From: Streptomyces spinoverrucosus
GTDB taxonomy: Bacteria; Actinomycetota; Actinomycetes; Streptomycetales; Streptomycetaceae
Assembly: GCF_006539505.1 (NCBI RefSeq)
Contig: NZ_BJND01000047.1
Location: forward strand, 17,396-81,395
Direction of reading: 5' to 3'
Length of the DNA: 64,000 nucleotides
Every line of letters starts with the position of its first letter. The stretch's first letter is position 1. This document shows positions 53,704-64,000 of the stretch, one piece after another. A program made the translations under genes and the position numbers. The notes under the pieces were generated by a model, which made no database searches, had not been told where the DNA came from, and saw only the letters and a list, made by a program, of their open reading frames with translations.

Positions 53704-54687
53704 TCAGTGGTGGCCCCAGTAGTCCCGCCGAGGCAGCTCCACCCACGCGGCGACCGGCCCGACGACCGCCCGCGCGTCCGTAAGCCGCAGTCCCGCGTAC
53801 GCACACGAATACGCCACCGCGTTGGAGCGGTAGAGGTAGGACGCCAGCACCTCCTCCGGCGGGTCCTCCGGGTTCGGCCCACCGCCCGGGTGGAGATCCC
53901 AGCCCTCTATGACCCCGTCGCGGGCGATGCTGCCCTGGTTGCCGCTCTTGGGGTTGGCGTACAGGCCGTAGCAGAGGGTCCCGGCGGAGAGCAGCTTCAG
54001 CACGCCGGGCATCTGCGGCGCGTACCCCCACGGCTGGGTGACCACGCAGCCGCCCGGCACGGTGGTCACGCCGATGACCTGCAGACTCTCGTCCATGTCG
54101 TAGGAGTAGGGGTCCTCCAGCAGCGTGTCCACCTTCGCCCCGTCGACCGGCGTCGCCTCCAGGCGGCGTATCGCCTCCTCGGCGTCGATCCCGGCCACGC
54201 AGGCCAGACCCGTGCCGTCGTAGTAGAAGTTCCCCAGCGCCGCGATGAGCCGTCTGCCTTCCTCGGCCGCCGCACGCTCCGTCTCTGTCAGGCCTGGCCC
54301 CTCTTCGGGCACGTCGAACAGGTCCGGCGTCGGCCCCGCCAGACTGAGCCGCCCCGGCGACCATCCGCCCATGAACACCCGCCAGGGATCGGCACCGGCG
54401 GCGGCCAGCGCGCGGGCATTGTCCGCTCGCCCGGCCAGGACGGCCGCCCACAACGCGCTCACCCCCTCCTCCAACGCGTCCACGTCCGCGACGCGCCGGG
54501 CCAGCTCCGCGACGACCTCCGGTGAACCGAACACCGCCGCTTTGTGCAGCGGACGCCCTCCGCCCCACTTTTCGGGATCGGCGCCCTGGTCAAGACGCCG
54601 CCGGATGGCGTCATAGTCCCGCCAGTCCTCCCAGCGGACCCTGGCCCACCCCTCACCGACCCGCCCGTCACTCCGACCTGTCACCAT
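53704..54687 (-). CDS. ankyrin-repeat protein
   Basis: The 327-aa protein has an N-terminal ankyrin region (about residues 22-110): WRDYDAIRRRLDQGADPEKW, RPLHKAAVFGSPEVVAELAR, then VSALWAAVLAGRADNARALA. A long C-terminal part (about 150-327) has blocks such as VIGVTTVPGGCVVTQPWGYA and GSIARDGVIEGWDLHPGG that are typical of a streptomycete ankyrin family of unknown function. The ATG at 54687 follows GGAGGGGG. Ankyrin repeats bind proteins; the partner is unknown. Confidence 0.85.
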   Translation of the reverse strand: MVTGRSDGRVGEGWARVRWEDWRDYDAIRRRLDQGADPEKWGGGRPLHKAAVFGSPEVVAELARRVADVDALEEGVSALWAAVLAGRADNARALAAAGADPWRVFMGGWSPGRLSLAGPTPDLFDVPEEGPGLTETERAAAEEGRRLIAALGNFYYDGTGLACVAGIDAEEAIRRLEATPVDGAKVDTLLEDPYSYDMDESLQVIGVTTVPGGCVVTQPWGYAPQMPGVLKLLSAGTLCYGLYANPKSGNQGSIARDGVIEGWDLHPGGGPNPEDPPEEVLASYLYRSNAVAYSCAYAGLRLTDARAVVGPVAAWVELPRRDYWGHH

Positions 54688-54806
54688 GCCCCCTCCAGCA
54701 CTGACCGTGACGGCTCGCACCGCCTCGTAACCACACCATCGCAGACGCCACTGACAATGCCCCGCTCGCGGCGACGGGCAGGACGGGCGGAGGGCGGCTC
54801 GTCGCG

Positions 54807-54863
54807 ATCGAGCGCCATTCCAGGCCATCTCTGATCGAGGGCGCCGTTCCAGGCCATCTCTGA
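54807..54863. repeat. short tandem duplication upstream of the coiled-coil gene
   Basis: TTCCAGGCCATCTCTGA occurs at 54818-54834 and again at 54847-54863, each preceded by a GATCGAG-GCGCC stretch, so a unit of about 29 bp is repeated twice. It lies 54 bp before the start of the coiled-coil gene and may be part of its promoter region. Confidence 0.6.
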
Positions 54864-54916
54864 GAAAATCGGAACCCCGCCCCATACGACGCCCCGCTGC
54901 GCGGAGAGGCACCCCC

Positions 54917-55792
54917 GTGGACTTCGACGCTGTCGCCGACGAGCTGTACAGGCTGCGGCCGGAGCACTTCACCACCGCCCGCGACACACACGCGGCGGCA
55001 GCTCGCAAGGCCGGCGACCGCGCCCTCGCCGAGAAGATCGGCAAGCTGCGCCGCCCGAGCCTGTCGGCGTGGGCGAGCAACCTCCTGGTCCGCGAACAGC
55101 CCGACCAGGTCGAACCACTGCTGAGGCTCGGAGAGGGCCTGCGCCAGGCACACCACGACCTGGACGGCGCTCAACTGCGCGAACTCATCCGTCAGCAACG
55201 CGTCCTGATCAGCGCCCTGTCGCGGCAGGCCGGACAACTCGCCGCACAGGCGGGTCGCCCGATCACCCCGGAGGCCCAGCGGGAGGTCGAGAGCACCCTG
55301 CAGGCCGTACTCGCCGACCCCGACGCGGCGGAGCACTGGGCAGCGGGGCGGCTGGTCAAGCCGCTCGACGCCGCGGTGGGCTTCCCCGCGATCGCACAGG
55401 ATGCCGTACGACGCGCTCCTGCCGTATCCGCGGCGCCACCTCCGGCTGCCCGCCGTGAGAGCGCGGCGGACGAGACCCGGCGCGAGCGCCTGGCGAAGGC
55501 GCGGGAGGAAGCCGAGAGCGCCGAGAGCGAACTGCGCGCCGCTGAGGAGGAGGCGACGGCGGCCGCCCACGACGCGGAAGGCGCCAAGAAGCAGGCGGAC
55601 CAGCTGCGACAGCGCGTCGGCAGCCTGGCCGAGGAGCTGGAACGGGCCGAGGAGGAGCACCGCCAGGCCGTCGCCGCCGAACGCCAGGCCCGGGAGCGCG
55701 CCCGCTTCGTCGACCGCCGCGTGACCGAGGCCCGCCGCCGGGCGAAAGCGGCGGCCGCCCGCGTGAAACGCCTGACCACAGGAAGCCGCTAG
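54917..55792 (+). CDS. coiled-coil protein of unknown function
   Basis: The 291-aa protein has an N-terminal globular part (MDFDAVADELYRLRPEHFTT, then SLSAWASNLLVREQPDQVEP) and a long C-terminal coiled coil at about residues 175-280 (for example LAKAREEAESAESELRAAEE and EELERAEEEHRQAVAAERQA), ending in an Arg/Lys-rich tail that could bind nucleic acid. Homologues are frequent in Streptomyces without assigned function. The GTG start follows GAGAGG. Confidence 0.8.
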   Translation: MDFDAVADELYRLRPEHFTTARDTHAAAARKAGDRALAEKIGKLRRPSLSAWASNLLVREQPDQVEPLLRLGEGLRQAHHDLDGAQLRELIRQQRVLISALSRQAGQLAAQAGRPITPEAQREVESTLQAVLADPDAAEHWAAGRLVKPLDAAVGFPAIAQDAVRRAPAVSAAPPPAARRESAADETRRERLAKAREEAESAESELRAAEEEATAAAHDAEGAKKQADQLRQRVGSLAEELERAEEEHRQAVAAERQARERARFVDRRVTEARRRAKAAAARVKRLTTGSR

Positions 55793-55850
55793 CCCTTGAT
55801 GTCATCCGTGGATGTCAGGGCCCCAGCGACGCGAAGTCCCCTACGATGCA

Positions 55851-55882
55851 AAGACCCCCAGCCCTATTGGACTGGGGGTCTT
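55851..55882. terminator. bidirectional terminator beside tRNA-Ile
   Basis: AAGACCCCCAG (55851-55861) pairs with CTGGGGGTCTT (55872-55882) across a ten-base loop. U-runs follow on both strands (TTTT on the plus strand). It serves tRNA-Ile on the minus strand and the coiled-coil gene on the plus strand. Confidence 0.85.
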
Positions 55883-55887
55883 TTCGC

Positions 55888-55964
55888 TGGTGGGGCTAAC
55901 AGGATTTGAACCTGTGGCCTCATCCTTATCAGGGATGCGCTCTAACCAACTGAGCTATAGCCCC
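55888..55964 (-). tRNA. tRNA-Ile (GAT anticodon), CCA encoded
   Basis: The complement folds with acceptor GGGGCTA/TAGCCCC, D arm AGCTCAGTTGGTTAGAGC, anticodon stem CATCC/GGATG around CTGATAA (anticodon GAT), and T arm with GTTCAAATC. Unlike the other two tRNAs here, ACCA follows the acceptor stem in the genome. It lies downstream of gyrA-DUF3566, as ileT does in M. tuberculosis. Confidence 0.96.
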
Positions 55965-56066
55965 GCCGCGCTCTGCGGTGCGTGTCCCGCGCGCTGACTC
56001 CTGAAGATTAGCGCACGACTGGGGCAGTCCCAAAATCGATAGTCGCTGGATGTTTAAAGGACCCCG

Positions 56067-56879
56067 TCACTCGTCCTCGGCCAGCGTCAGCTCCACCCCG
56101 CCGACGAAGCCCGCGGAGAGGTTGTAGATGAACGCGCCGAGCGTCGCCAGCGCCGTCGCCAGGACGACGTCGATGACCGCGATGATCGCCGTGAACATCA
56201 GGACGTTGGGCAGCGACAGGAACGCCTGCAGGTCGAAGCCGTTCGACTCGTTCGAACCGGTCGCCTCGGAGATGGTGCCGCCGACCGTGGAGAAGACGCC
56301 CATCGCGTCCATGACCATCCACAGCACCGCCGACGCCACGATCGTGCAGATGCCGAGCGCGATGGAGAGCAGGAAGCTGACCTTCATCACCGACCACGGG
56401 TCGGCCTTGGCCACCCGCAGCCGCGCCTTGCGCACCCGCGGCGTGGTGCGCGCCCCGGTGCGCGGCCGGCGTACCGCGCCGCCGGAGGCGGGCGCAGCGG
56501 GCGTCTGGTAGGCCTGCGGCGGGTGGTACGGCCCGGAGGGCTGCTGCTCGGGCTGTCGCTCACCGGGCAGCGGGGAAGCCGTCTGCTGCGCCCCCGCCGG
56601 CTGCGGCTGGGCGCCCGGAGCGGCCGAGCCCGCTCCAGCCGCGTACTGCTGGGCCTGCGGGCCTCGGGTGTCCGTCACAGTTCCCCCCTGGGATCCATGA
56701 GTGTCAGGCGACTTGGAGGACGTCTTGGCGTCCTTCGCGGGTGACTTGATGGCCCGCAGCTGGGTGGTGTGCGGGTCCGGCGCAGGCGCGGCGGAGCCAC
56801 GGCCGCCGCCGTCCGTCTCCGTGCCGGTCGAAGTACCGGCCGGGGTACCGGTCGATCCGGCGCCCGTGGCTCCGCTCAC
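56067..56879 (-). CDS. DUF3566 domain membrane protein
   Basis: The 270-aa protein has a disordered first half rich in Gly, Ser, Ala, Pro and Gln, then the DUF3566 domain at about residues 150-265 with RLRVAKADPWSVMKVSFLLS and two membrane segments (SIALGICTIVASAVLWMVMD and LMFTAIIAVIDVVLATALAT). The M. tuberculosis counterpart, Rv0007, also follows gyrA. The GTG follows GAGGAG by nine bases and lies 18 bp after gyrA, so it is the last gene of the gyrBA operon. Function is unknown. Confidence 0.9.
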   Translation of the reverse strand: MSGATGAGSTGTPAGTSTGTETDGGGRGSAAPAPDPHTTQLRAIKSPAKDAKTSSKSPDTHGSQGGTVTDTRGPQAQQYAAGAGSAAPGAQPQPAGAQQTASPLPGERQPEQQPSGPYHPPQAYQTPAAPASGGAVRRPRTGARTTPRVRKARLRVAKADPWSVMKVSFLLSIALGICTIVASAVLWMVMDAMGVFSTVGGTISEATGSNESNGFDLQAFLSLPNVLMFTAIIAVIDVVLATALATLGAFIYNLSAGFVGGVELTLAEDE

Positions 56880-56897
56880 GCTGACTCACTCCTCGTG

Positions 56898-59489
<2,592 letters not shown>

Positions 59490-59531
59490 AGCTGGTGAAG
59501 ATCCTTCCTGGTGCGGTCAGCCGAGACCGAC

Positions 59532-61592
59532 TCAGATGTCGAGGAAGCGGACGTCCTTGGCGTTGCGCTGGATGAACTGGCGGCGGGCCTCGACGTCCTC
59601 GCCCATCAGGACCGAGAACAGCTCGTCGGCCTGCGCGGCGTCGTCGAGGGTGACCTGGCCGAGGACGCGGTGCTCCTGGTCCATCGTGGTGATGCGCAGC
59701 TCCTCGGCGTTCATCTCACCGAGACCCTTGAAGCGCTGGATCGAGTCCTCCTTGATCCGCTTGCCGCGCTGACGGCCCATCTCGATCAGCGCGTCACGCT
59801 CGCGGTCGGAGTACGCGTAGTCGACGTCCTCCCGGCCCCACTTGATCTTGTACAGCGGGGGACGGGACAGGAACACATGGCCCGCCTCGACCAGCGGCCG
59901 CATGAAGCGGAACAGGAAGGTCAGCAGCAGGGTGTTGATGTGCTGGCCGTCGACGTCGGCGTCCGCCATCAGGATGATCTTGTGATAGCGGAGCTTCTCG
60001 ATGTCGAAGTCCTCGTGCACCCCGGTGCCGAAGGCGGAGATCAGCGCCTGGATCTCCTGGTTCTGGAGGATCTTGTCGATCCGCGCCTTCTCGACGTTGA
60101 GGATCTTGCCGCGGATCGGGAGGATCGCCTGGTACTCCGGGTTGCGGCCGGACTTGGCCGAGCCACCGGCGGAGTCACCCTCGACGATGAAGATCTCGCA
60201 CTTGATGGGGTCGTTCGACTGGCAGTCGGACAGCTTGCCCGGCAGCGACGCGCTCTCCAGCAGGCCCTTGCGGCGGGTCAGGTCGCGCGCCTTGCGGGCC
60301 GCCACGCGCGCGGTGGCCGCCTGGATGCCCTTGCGGACGATGTCCGCGGCCTCGTTCGGGTTGCGGTCCAGCCAGTCGTTGAGGTGCTCGTAGACCACCT
60401 TCTGCACGAAGGTCTTCGCCTCCGTGTTGCCCAGCTTGGTCTTGGTCTGGCCCTCGAACTGCGGCTCGCTCAGCTTGACCGAGATGATCGCCGTCAGGCC
60501 CTCACGGATGTCGTCACCCGTGAGGTTGTCGTCCTTCTCACGCAGCAGCTTCTTGTCGCGCGCGTACTTGTTGATCAGCGACGTCAGCGCGGCGCGGAAG
60601 CCCTCCTCGTGCGTACCGCCCTCATGGGTGTGGATGATGTTCGCGAAGGAGTAGACACCCTCGGTGTAGCCGTTGTTCCACTGCATGGCGACCTCGAGGG
60701 AGAGGTTCTTCTCCTTGTCCTCCGCCTGCAGGTCGATGACCGAGGGGTGCACCACGTCTCCCTTGCGGGAGTTGAGGTACGTCACGAAGTCGACGATGCC
60801 GCCCTCGTAGTGGTACGTGACGGTCTTGGGCTCCTGCTTCTCGTCCGCGCCCGCCTCGTCCGCGCCCGCCGTGGCCTTGGCCGACTCGCGCTCGTCAGTG
60901 AGTTTGATCGTCAAACCCTTGTTGAGGAACGCCATCTCCTGGAAGCGCCGCGAGAGCGTCTCGAAGGAGTAGTCGGTGGTCTCGAAGATGTCGCCGTCGG
61001 CCCAGAAGGTGACCGACGTGCCGGTCTCCTCGGTGGCCTCGTGCTTGGCGAGCGGGGCCGTCGGGACGCCCATCTTGTAGTCCTGCGTCCAGCGGTGGCC
61101 GTCGGTCCTGACCTCGACGGCGACCTTGGAGGACAGGGCGTTCACGACGGAGACGCCGACGCCGTGCAGACCGCCGGAGACCGCATAGCCGCCACCGCCG
61201 AACTTGCCGCCCGCGTGCAGCACGGTCAGCACGACCTCGAGGGCCGGCTTGTTCTCGGACGGGACGATGCCGACCGGGATGCCTCGGCCGTTGTCCACGA
61301 CCCGGACCCCGCCGTCGGCGAGGATCGTGACGTCGATGGTGTCCGCGTGCCCGGCCAGCGCCTCGTCGACGGAGTTGTCGACGACCTCGTACACGAGGTG
61401 GTGCAGGCCGCGCTCACCGGTCGAGCCGATGTACATGCCGGGTCGCTTGCGGACCGCGTCCAGACCCTCGAGGACGGTAATGGCGCTGGCGTCGTACGAA
61501 GCCGTGACCTCGCCGTTCGAGGCGTTGGCCACGGCGTTCACGCCGGCTTCGGTGGACGGGATGTTCTCGTTGGGGTTGCCGGAATCGGCCAC
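59532..61592 (-). CDS. gyrB: DNA gyrase subunit B
   Basis: The 686-aa protein has the GHKL ATPase domain (EVVDNSVDEALAGHAD, DNGRGIPVGIV, GGLHGVGVSVVNALS), a transducer domain with a Lys/Glu/Ala-rich insertion (ESAKATAGADEAGADEKQEP) common in streptomycetes, and the TOPRIM domain (FIVEGDSAGGSAKSGRN and MADADVDGQHI). The GTG at 61592 follows AAGGG and gives the usual Streptomyces length. The frame stays open upstream but has no homology. It starts the gyrB-gyrA-DUF3566 operon. Confidence 0.98.
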   Translation of the reverse strand: MADSGNPNENIPSTEAGVNAVANASNGEVTASYDASAITVLEGLDAVRKRPGMYIGSTGERGLHHLVYEVVDNSVDEALAGHADTIDVTILADGGVRVVDNGRGIPVGIVPSENKPALEVVLTVLHAGGKFGGGGYAVSGGLHGVGVSVVNALSSKVAVEVRTDGHRWTQDYKMGVPTAPLAKHEATEETGTSVTFWADGDIFETTDYSFETLSRRFQEMAFLNKGLTIKLTDERESAKATAGADEAGADEKQEPKTVTYHYEGGIVDFVTYLNSRKGDVVHPSVIDLQAEDKEKNLSLEVAMQWNNGYTEGVYSFANIIHTHEGGTHEEGFRAALTSLINKYARDKKLLREKDDNLTGDDIREGLTAIISVKLSEPQFEGQTKTKLGNTEAKTFVQKVVYEHLNDWLDRNPNEAADIVRKGIQAATARVAARKARDLTRRKGLLESASLPGKLSDCQSNDPIKCEIFIVEGDSAGGSAKSGRNPEYQAILPIRGKILNVEKARIDKILQNQEIQALISAFGTGVHEDFDIEKLRYHKIILMADADVDGQHINTLLLTFLFRFMRPLVEAGHVFLSRPPLYKIKWGREDVDYAYSDRERDALIEMGRQRGKRIKEDSIQRFKGLGEMNAEELRITTMDQEHRVLGQVTLDDAAQADELFSVLMGEDVEARRQFIQRNAKDVRFLDI

Positions 61593-62035
61593 GAAGCGCC
61601 CTTTCTGGCACAGCACGAGCCGGGCTCGTCGGCGGGTTGCCGGAGCGGCTGCGGCATGTTGCGTTGGTAAGCCTTGTTCAGCGTTGCTCAGCTTTTCCCG
61701 GACGGTCCCCACGATCGGGGCGGGATTGTCTCCCAGTCTACCGGTAGCGCCGACAGTGATGGGGGTTTGCCGGTACCTGAGTCCGCATGTGCCGCCCTGA
61801 ACCATCCTCGGCCGGGTCCCGATATGCGGATGGGGGCTCCAAGAGGCTCACAGAGGCACTCAGCGCTTCCGGGTGTCAACCCATCGCTACTCCGGGGTCA
61901 GGTCAGGATTCGCAACCGCGTGCGGTTGTACGACGATCAGTGCGCGCCTGTGGACAACGGCGACCGTCGGCCGCCGCCAAGGTGACGTGAGTCACCCGTG
62001 GCATGTGATGCAGCTCACCCTGCACCTGTCGTGGC
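61593..62035. promoter_or_regulatory. 443-bp gyrB leader region with a DnaA box
   Basis: No gene is seen between gyrB and the DUF721 gene. On the minus strand TAGACT (61736-61741) is a good -10 hexamer for a gyrB promoter, leaving a leader of about 135 bases; no clear -35 is seen. A DnaA box (TGTGGACAA, the complement of TTGTCCACA) is at 61949-61957. gyrB promoters respond to supercoiling in other bacteria, which may also apply here. Confidence 0.5.
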
Positions 62036-62569
62036 TCACCCGTAGGTGTCGCCGGGCCCGGTGCTCCCCGGGGCGCGCAGAGGGCCGTAGCGACGGACGG
62101 GGCCGCCAGGGCCGTACACCTTGATCGCCTTGACCGCGCCATGGCCGAGGTCCTCGTTGAGGCGGGCCACCAGCGTGGGGGCGAGCAGCCGCAGGTTGGT
62201 GGCCCAGGCGGTGGAGTCGCAGCGCACGACGAGCACCCGCTCGTCCTCGTCGTACTTCTCCGGGACGCAGTGCTTGGCCACGTCGTCGCCGACGATCTCC
62301 GGCCAGCGGCCCATCACACCGCCCACCGCGGCCGGAGCCTCCCAGCCGCGCTCGCTGATCAGTCGGTTGATGGCGGCGCCGAGCGCCATGGGGTCGCGGC
62401 CGTCGGCGCGCGCGCCGGAGCGCAGACCGCCGCGACGCGCCTGCTTCTTCTGCTGCACCGCGTCCCCACGCGCGCGTGCGGCCTCCTTCGCCGCCCGCAG
62501 CGCCACACGCGCGAGGTCGACGCCCGAGGGCTGAGGGGTCTTCTTCGGGCCCGGTTCGTCCGTGGTCAT
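62036..62569 (-). CDS. DUF721 (DciA-like) protein
   Basis: The 177-aa protein has a basic, Ala/Arg-rich N-terminus and a DUF721 domain at about residues 60-150 (LGAAINRLISERGWEAPAAV, GRWPEIVGDDVAKHC, LVVRCDSTAWATNLRLLAPT). DciA proteins help load or operate the replicative helicase DnaB. The position between recF and gyrB is the same as Rv0004 in M. tuberculosis. The ATG overlaps the recF stop by four bases. Confidence 0.92.
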   Translation of the reverse strand: MTTDEPGPKKTPQPSGVDLARVALRAAKEAARARGDAVQQKKQARRGGLRSGARADGRDPMALGAAINRLISERGWEAPAAVGGVMGRWPEIVGDDVAKHCVPEKYDEDERVLVVRCDSTAWATNLRLLAPTLVARLNEDLGHGAVKAIKVYGPGGPVRRYGPLRAPGSTGPGDTYG

Positions 62570-63687
62570 GCGCGCTCGACCGTCCCGTCCGCCACGGTGT
62601 ACCGCGCCCCCACCAGCACATGCGGTACGTCGTCGTCGACCGCGGCCGTCACCAGCACCTGCTCGCCGGGCGCGACCAGCTCGGCGAGCCGCTCCCGGCG
62701 ACGGGTGTCCAGCTCGGCGAAGACGTCGTCGAGGATCAGCACGGGCTCGTTGCCCTCGGCGCGCAGCAGGTCGTACGAGGCGAGGCGCAGCGCCAACGCG
62801 TAGGACCAGGACTCGCCGTGGGAGGCGTATCCCTTGGCGGGCATCTCACCGAGTTTGAGATGCAAATCGTCCCGATGAGGCCCCACAAGGGTGACGCCTC
62901 GCTCGATCTCCTGCTTGCGGGCGTCCGCGAGGGCGGCCATGAGCTGCTCGTAGAGGGCCTCGCGCGTATGGGCGTCGCCCGGGGAGGACGGCTTGTACTC
63001 CAGGGCGACCGGACCGCCGCCGGGGGCCAGTTGTTCGTACGCCTTGTCGGCGAGCGGCTGAAGCGCGGCGATCAGTTCGAGACGCTGGGCGAGCAGCTCG
63101 GCGCCCGCGCGCGCGAGGTGCTGGTCCCAGACGTCGAGTGTGGACAGGTCCATGGTCCGGCCGCCGTGCCGCCGGGCCAGTGCGGCCGTCTTCAGCAGGG
63201 TGTTGCGCTGCTTGAGGACCCGGTCGTAGTCGGAGCGCACACCGGCCATGCGCGGGGAGCGGGCGGTGATCAGCTCGTCGAGGAAGCGGCGCCGCTCGCC
63301 AGGGTCGCCCTTGACCAGGGCGAGATCCTCGGGGGCGAACAGCACCGTCCGTACGATGCCGAGCACGTCACGGGGCCTGACCTGCGAGGACCGATTGATG
63401 CGGGCGCGGTTGGCCCTGCCCGGGTTCAGCTCCAGCTCGACCAGTTGCTGCCGCTCGCCCTGCCGGACCTGGGCACGGATGATCGCCCGCTCGGCGCCCA
63501 CCCGGACGAGCGGGGCGTCGGAGGAGACGCGGTGGCTGCCGAGGGTGGCGAGGTAGCCGATGGCCTCGACCAGGTTCGTCTTGCCCTGGCCGTTGGGGCC
63601 GACGAAGGCGGTGACGCCCGGGTCGAACGGGACTTCGACCCGGGCGTACGAGCGGAAGTCGGCGAGCGACAGATGCGTGACGTGCAT
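62566..63687 (-). CDS. recF: DNA replication and repair protein RecF
   Basis: The 373-aa SMC-like ATPase begins MHVTHLSLADFRSYARVEVP and has Walker A FVGPNGQGKTNLVEAIGYL, the signature-type block SHGESWSYALALRLAS and Walker B EPVLILDDVFAELDTRRRE. RecF helps load RecA at gaps. The ATG at 63687 is 52 bp after the gnd stop. Confidence 0.97.
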   Translation of the reverse strand: MHVTHLSLADFRSYARVEVPFDPGVTAFVGPNGQGKTNLVEAIGYLATLGSHRVSSDAPLVRVGAERAIIRAQVRQGERQQLVELELNPGRANRARINRSSQVRPRDVLGIVRTVLFAPEDLALVKGDPGERRRFLDELITARSPRMAGVRSDYDRVLKQRNTLLKTAALARRHGGRTMDLSTLDVWDQHLARAGAELLAQRLELIAALQPLADKAYEQLAPGGGPVALEYKPSSPGDAHTREALYEQLMAALADARKQEIERGVTLVGPHRDDLHLKLGEMPAKGYASHGESWSYALALRLASYDLLRAEGNEPVLILDDVFAELDTRRRERLAELVAPGEQVLVTAAVDDDVPHVLVGARYTVADGTVERA

Positions 63688-63739
63688 GGTGGTGCGCCGA
63701 CCTCCCCCAACGTGGTCCTGGGTTTCCCCAGGGTGTGGA

Positions 63740-64000
63740 TTACTTCTTCTCGACCGCGTGGCCGCCGAACTGGTTCCGCAGCGCCGCGATCATCTTCATC
63801 TGCGGCGAGTCCTCCTGGCGCGAGGCGAACCGCGCGAAGAGGGAGGCCGTGATCGCGGGCAGCGGCACGGCGTTGTCGATGGCGGCTTCCACAGTCCAGC
63901 GGCCCTCGCCGGAGTCCTGTGCATAACCGCGCAGCTTCTCCAGGTGCTCGTCCTCGTCGAGGGCGTTGACCGCGAGGTCCAGCAGCCAGGAGCGGATGAC
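63740..64000 (-). CDS. gnd: 6-phosphogluconate dehydrogenase (decarboxylating), C-terminal part
   Basis: The last 86 codons run off the right edge. The translation has VIRSWLLDLAVNALDEDEHL, LRGYAQDSGEGRWTVEAAID and FARFASRQEDSPQMKMIAAL, ending HAVEKK. This matches the C-terminal domain of NAD-type Gnd. The gene lies between recF and dnaN in streptomycetes. It oxidises 6-phosphogluconate to ribulose 5-phosphate and CO2. Confidence 0.95.
   Translation of the reverse strand, partial: VIRSWLLDLAVNALDEDEHLEKLRGYAQDSGEGRWTVEAAIDNAVPLPAITASLFARFASRQEDSPQMKMIAALRNQFGGHAVEKK

Noticed and set aside
59511..61670. 719-codon plus-strand frame opposite gyrB
   Set aside because: It mirrors gyrB codon structure and has no recognisable motif; gyrB is certain on the other strand.

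Overview
The window is high-GC DNA from a Streptomyces-like actinomycete, from the origin-proximal part of the chromosome. At the right edge recF, a DciA-type (DUF721) gene, gyrB and gyrA are followed on the far side of recF by the end of gnd, which is the order found next to dnaN/dnaA in Streptomyces. Two perfect ParB sites (parS, GTTTCACGTGAAAC), several DnaA boxes, GTG and TTG starts and many 4-nt ATGA/GTGA overlaps agree with this. No insertion sequence, integrase, CRISPR array or rRNA gene was seen.

Region by region. 1-3.7 kb: a K+ channel with a TrkA-N domain, a parS site, and moeA with a MobA-like gene for molybdenum cofactor. 3.8-8.2 kb: the branched-chain 2-oxoacid dehydrogenase operon (E1alpha, E1beta, E2) with a divergent Lrp/AsnC regulator. 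8.2-20.5 kb: a phenylacetate degradation region (TetR regulator, paaH, paaN, paaABCDE, then an acyl-CoA dehydrogenase), interrupted by a TrmH-type methylase and an HTTM/DUF5819 membrane pair. A near-identical palindrome lies upstream of paaH/paaN, paaABCDE and, in weaker form, the bkd operon, so one TetR protein may control all three. 20.5-29.4 kb: a rhodanese, a J-domain protein, a DUF2252 protein and a two-component system facing an FtsX-type ABC exporter.

29.4-45.4 kb: tRNA-Leu, then the growth and division operon fhaA-fhaB-pstP-rodA-pbpA-pknB, a decayed gene, three class E sortases with a trpG/pabA gene and a 53-aa membrane protein, DUF881, crgA, a DnaA-box cluster, a rhomboid protease and a cyclophilin. 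45.4-55.8 kb: a more lineage-specific stretch with a DUF5324 protein, the second parS, an orphan ATP-grasp-like gene, tRNA-Ala, an HTH protein with a second Ser/Thr kinase, several secreted or membrane proteins, DLW-39 and an ankyrin protein. 55.9-64 kb: tRNA-Ile, DUF3566, gyrA, gyrB, dciA, recF and gnd.

From tRNA-Leu/fhaA to recF, the backbone (fhaA, fhaB, pstP, rodA, pbpA, pknB, trpG, DUF881, crgA, ppiA, tRNA-Ala, tRNA-Ile, DUF3566, gyrA, gyrB, DUF721, recF) is the same set found beside oriC in Mycobacterium tuberculosis. The sortases and the 46-55 kb block are the parts that differ.
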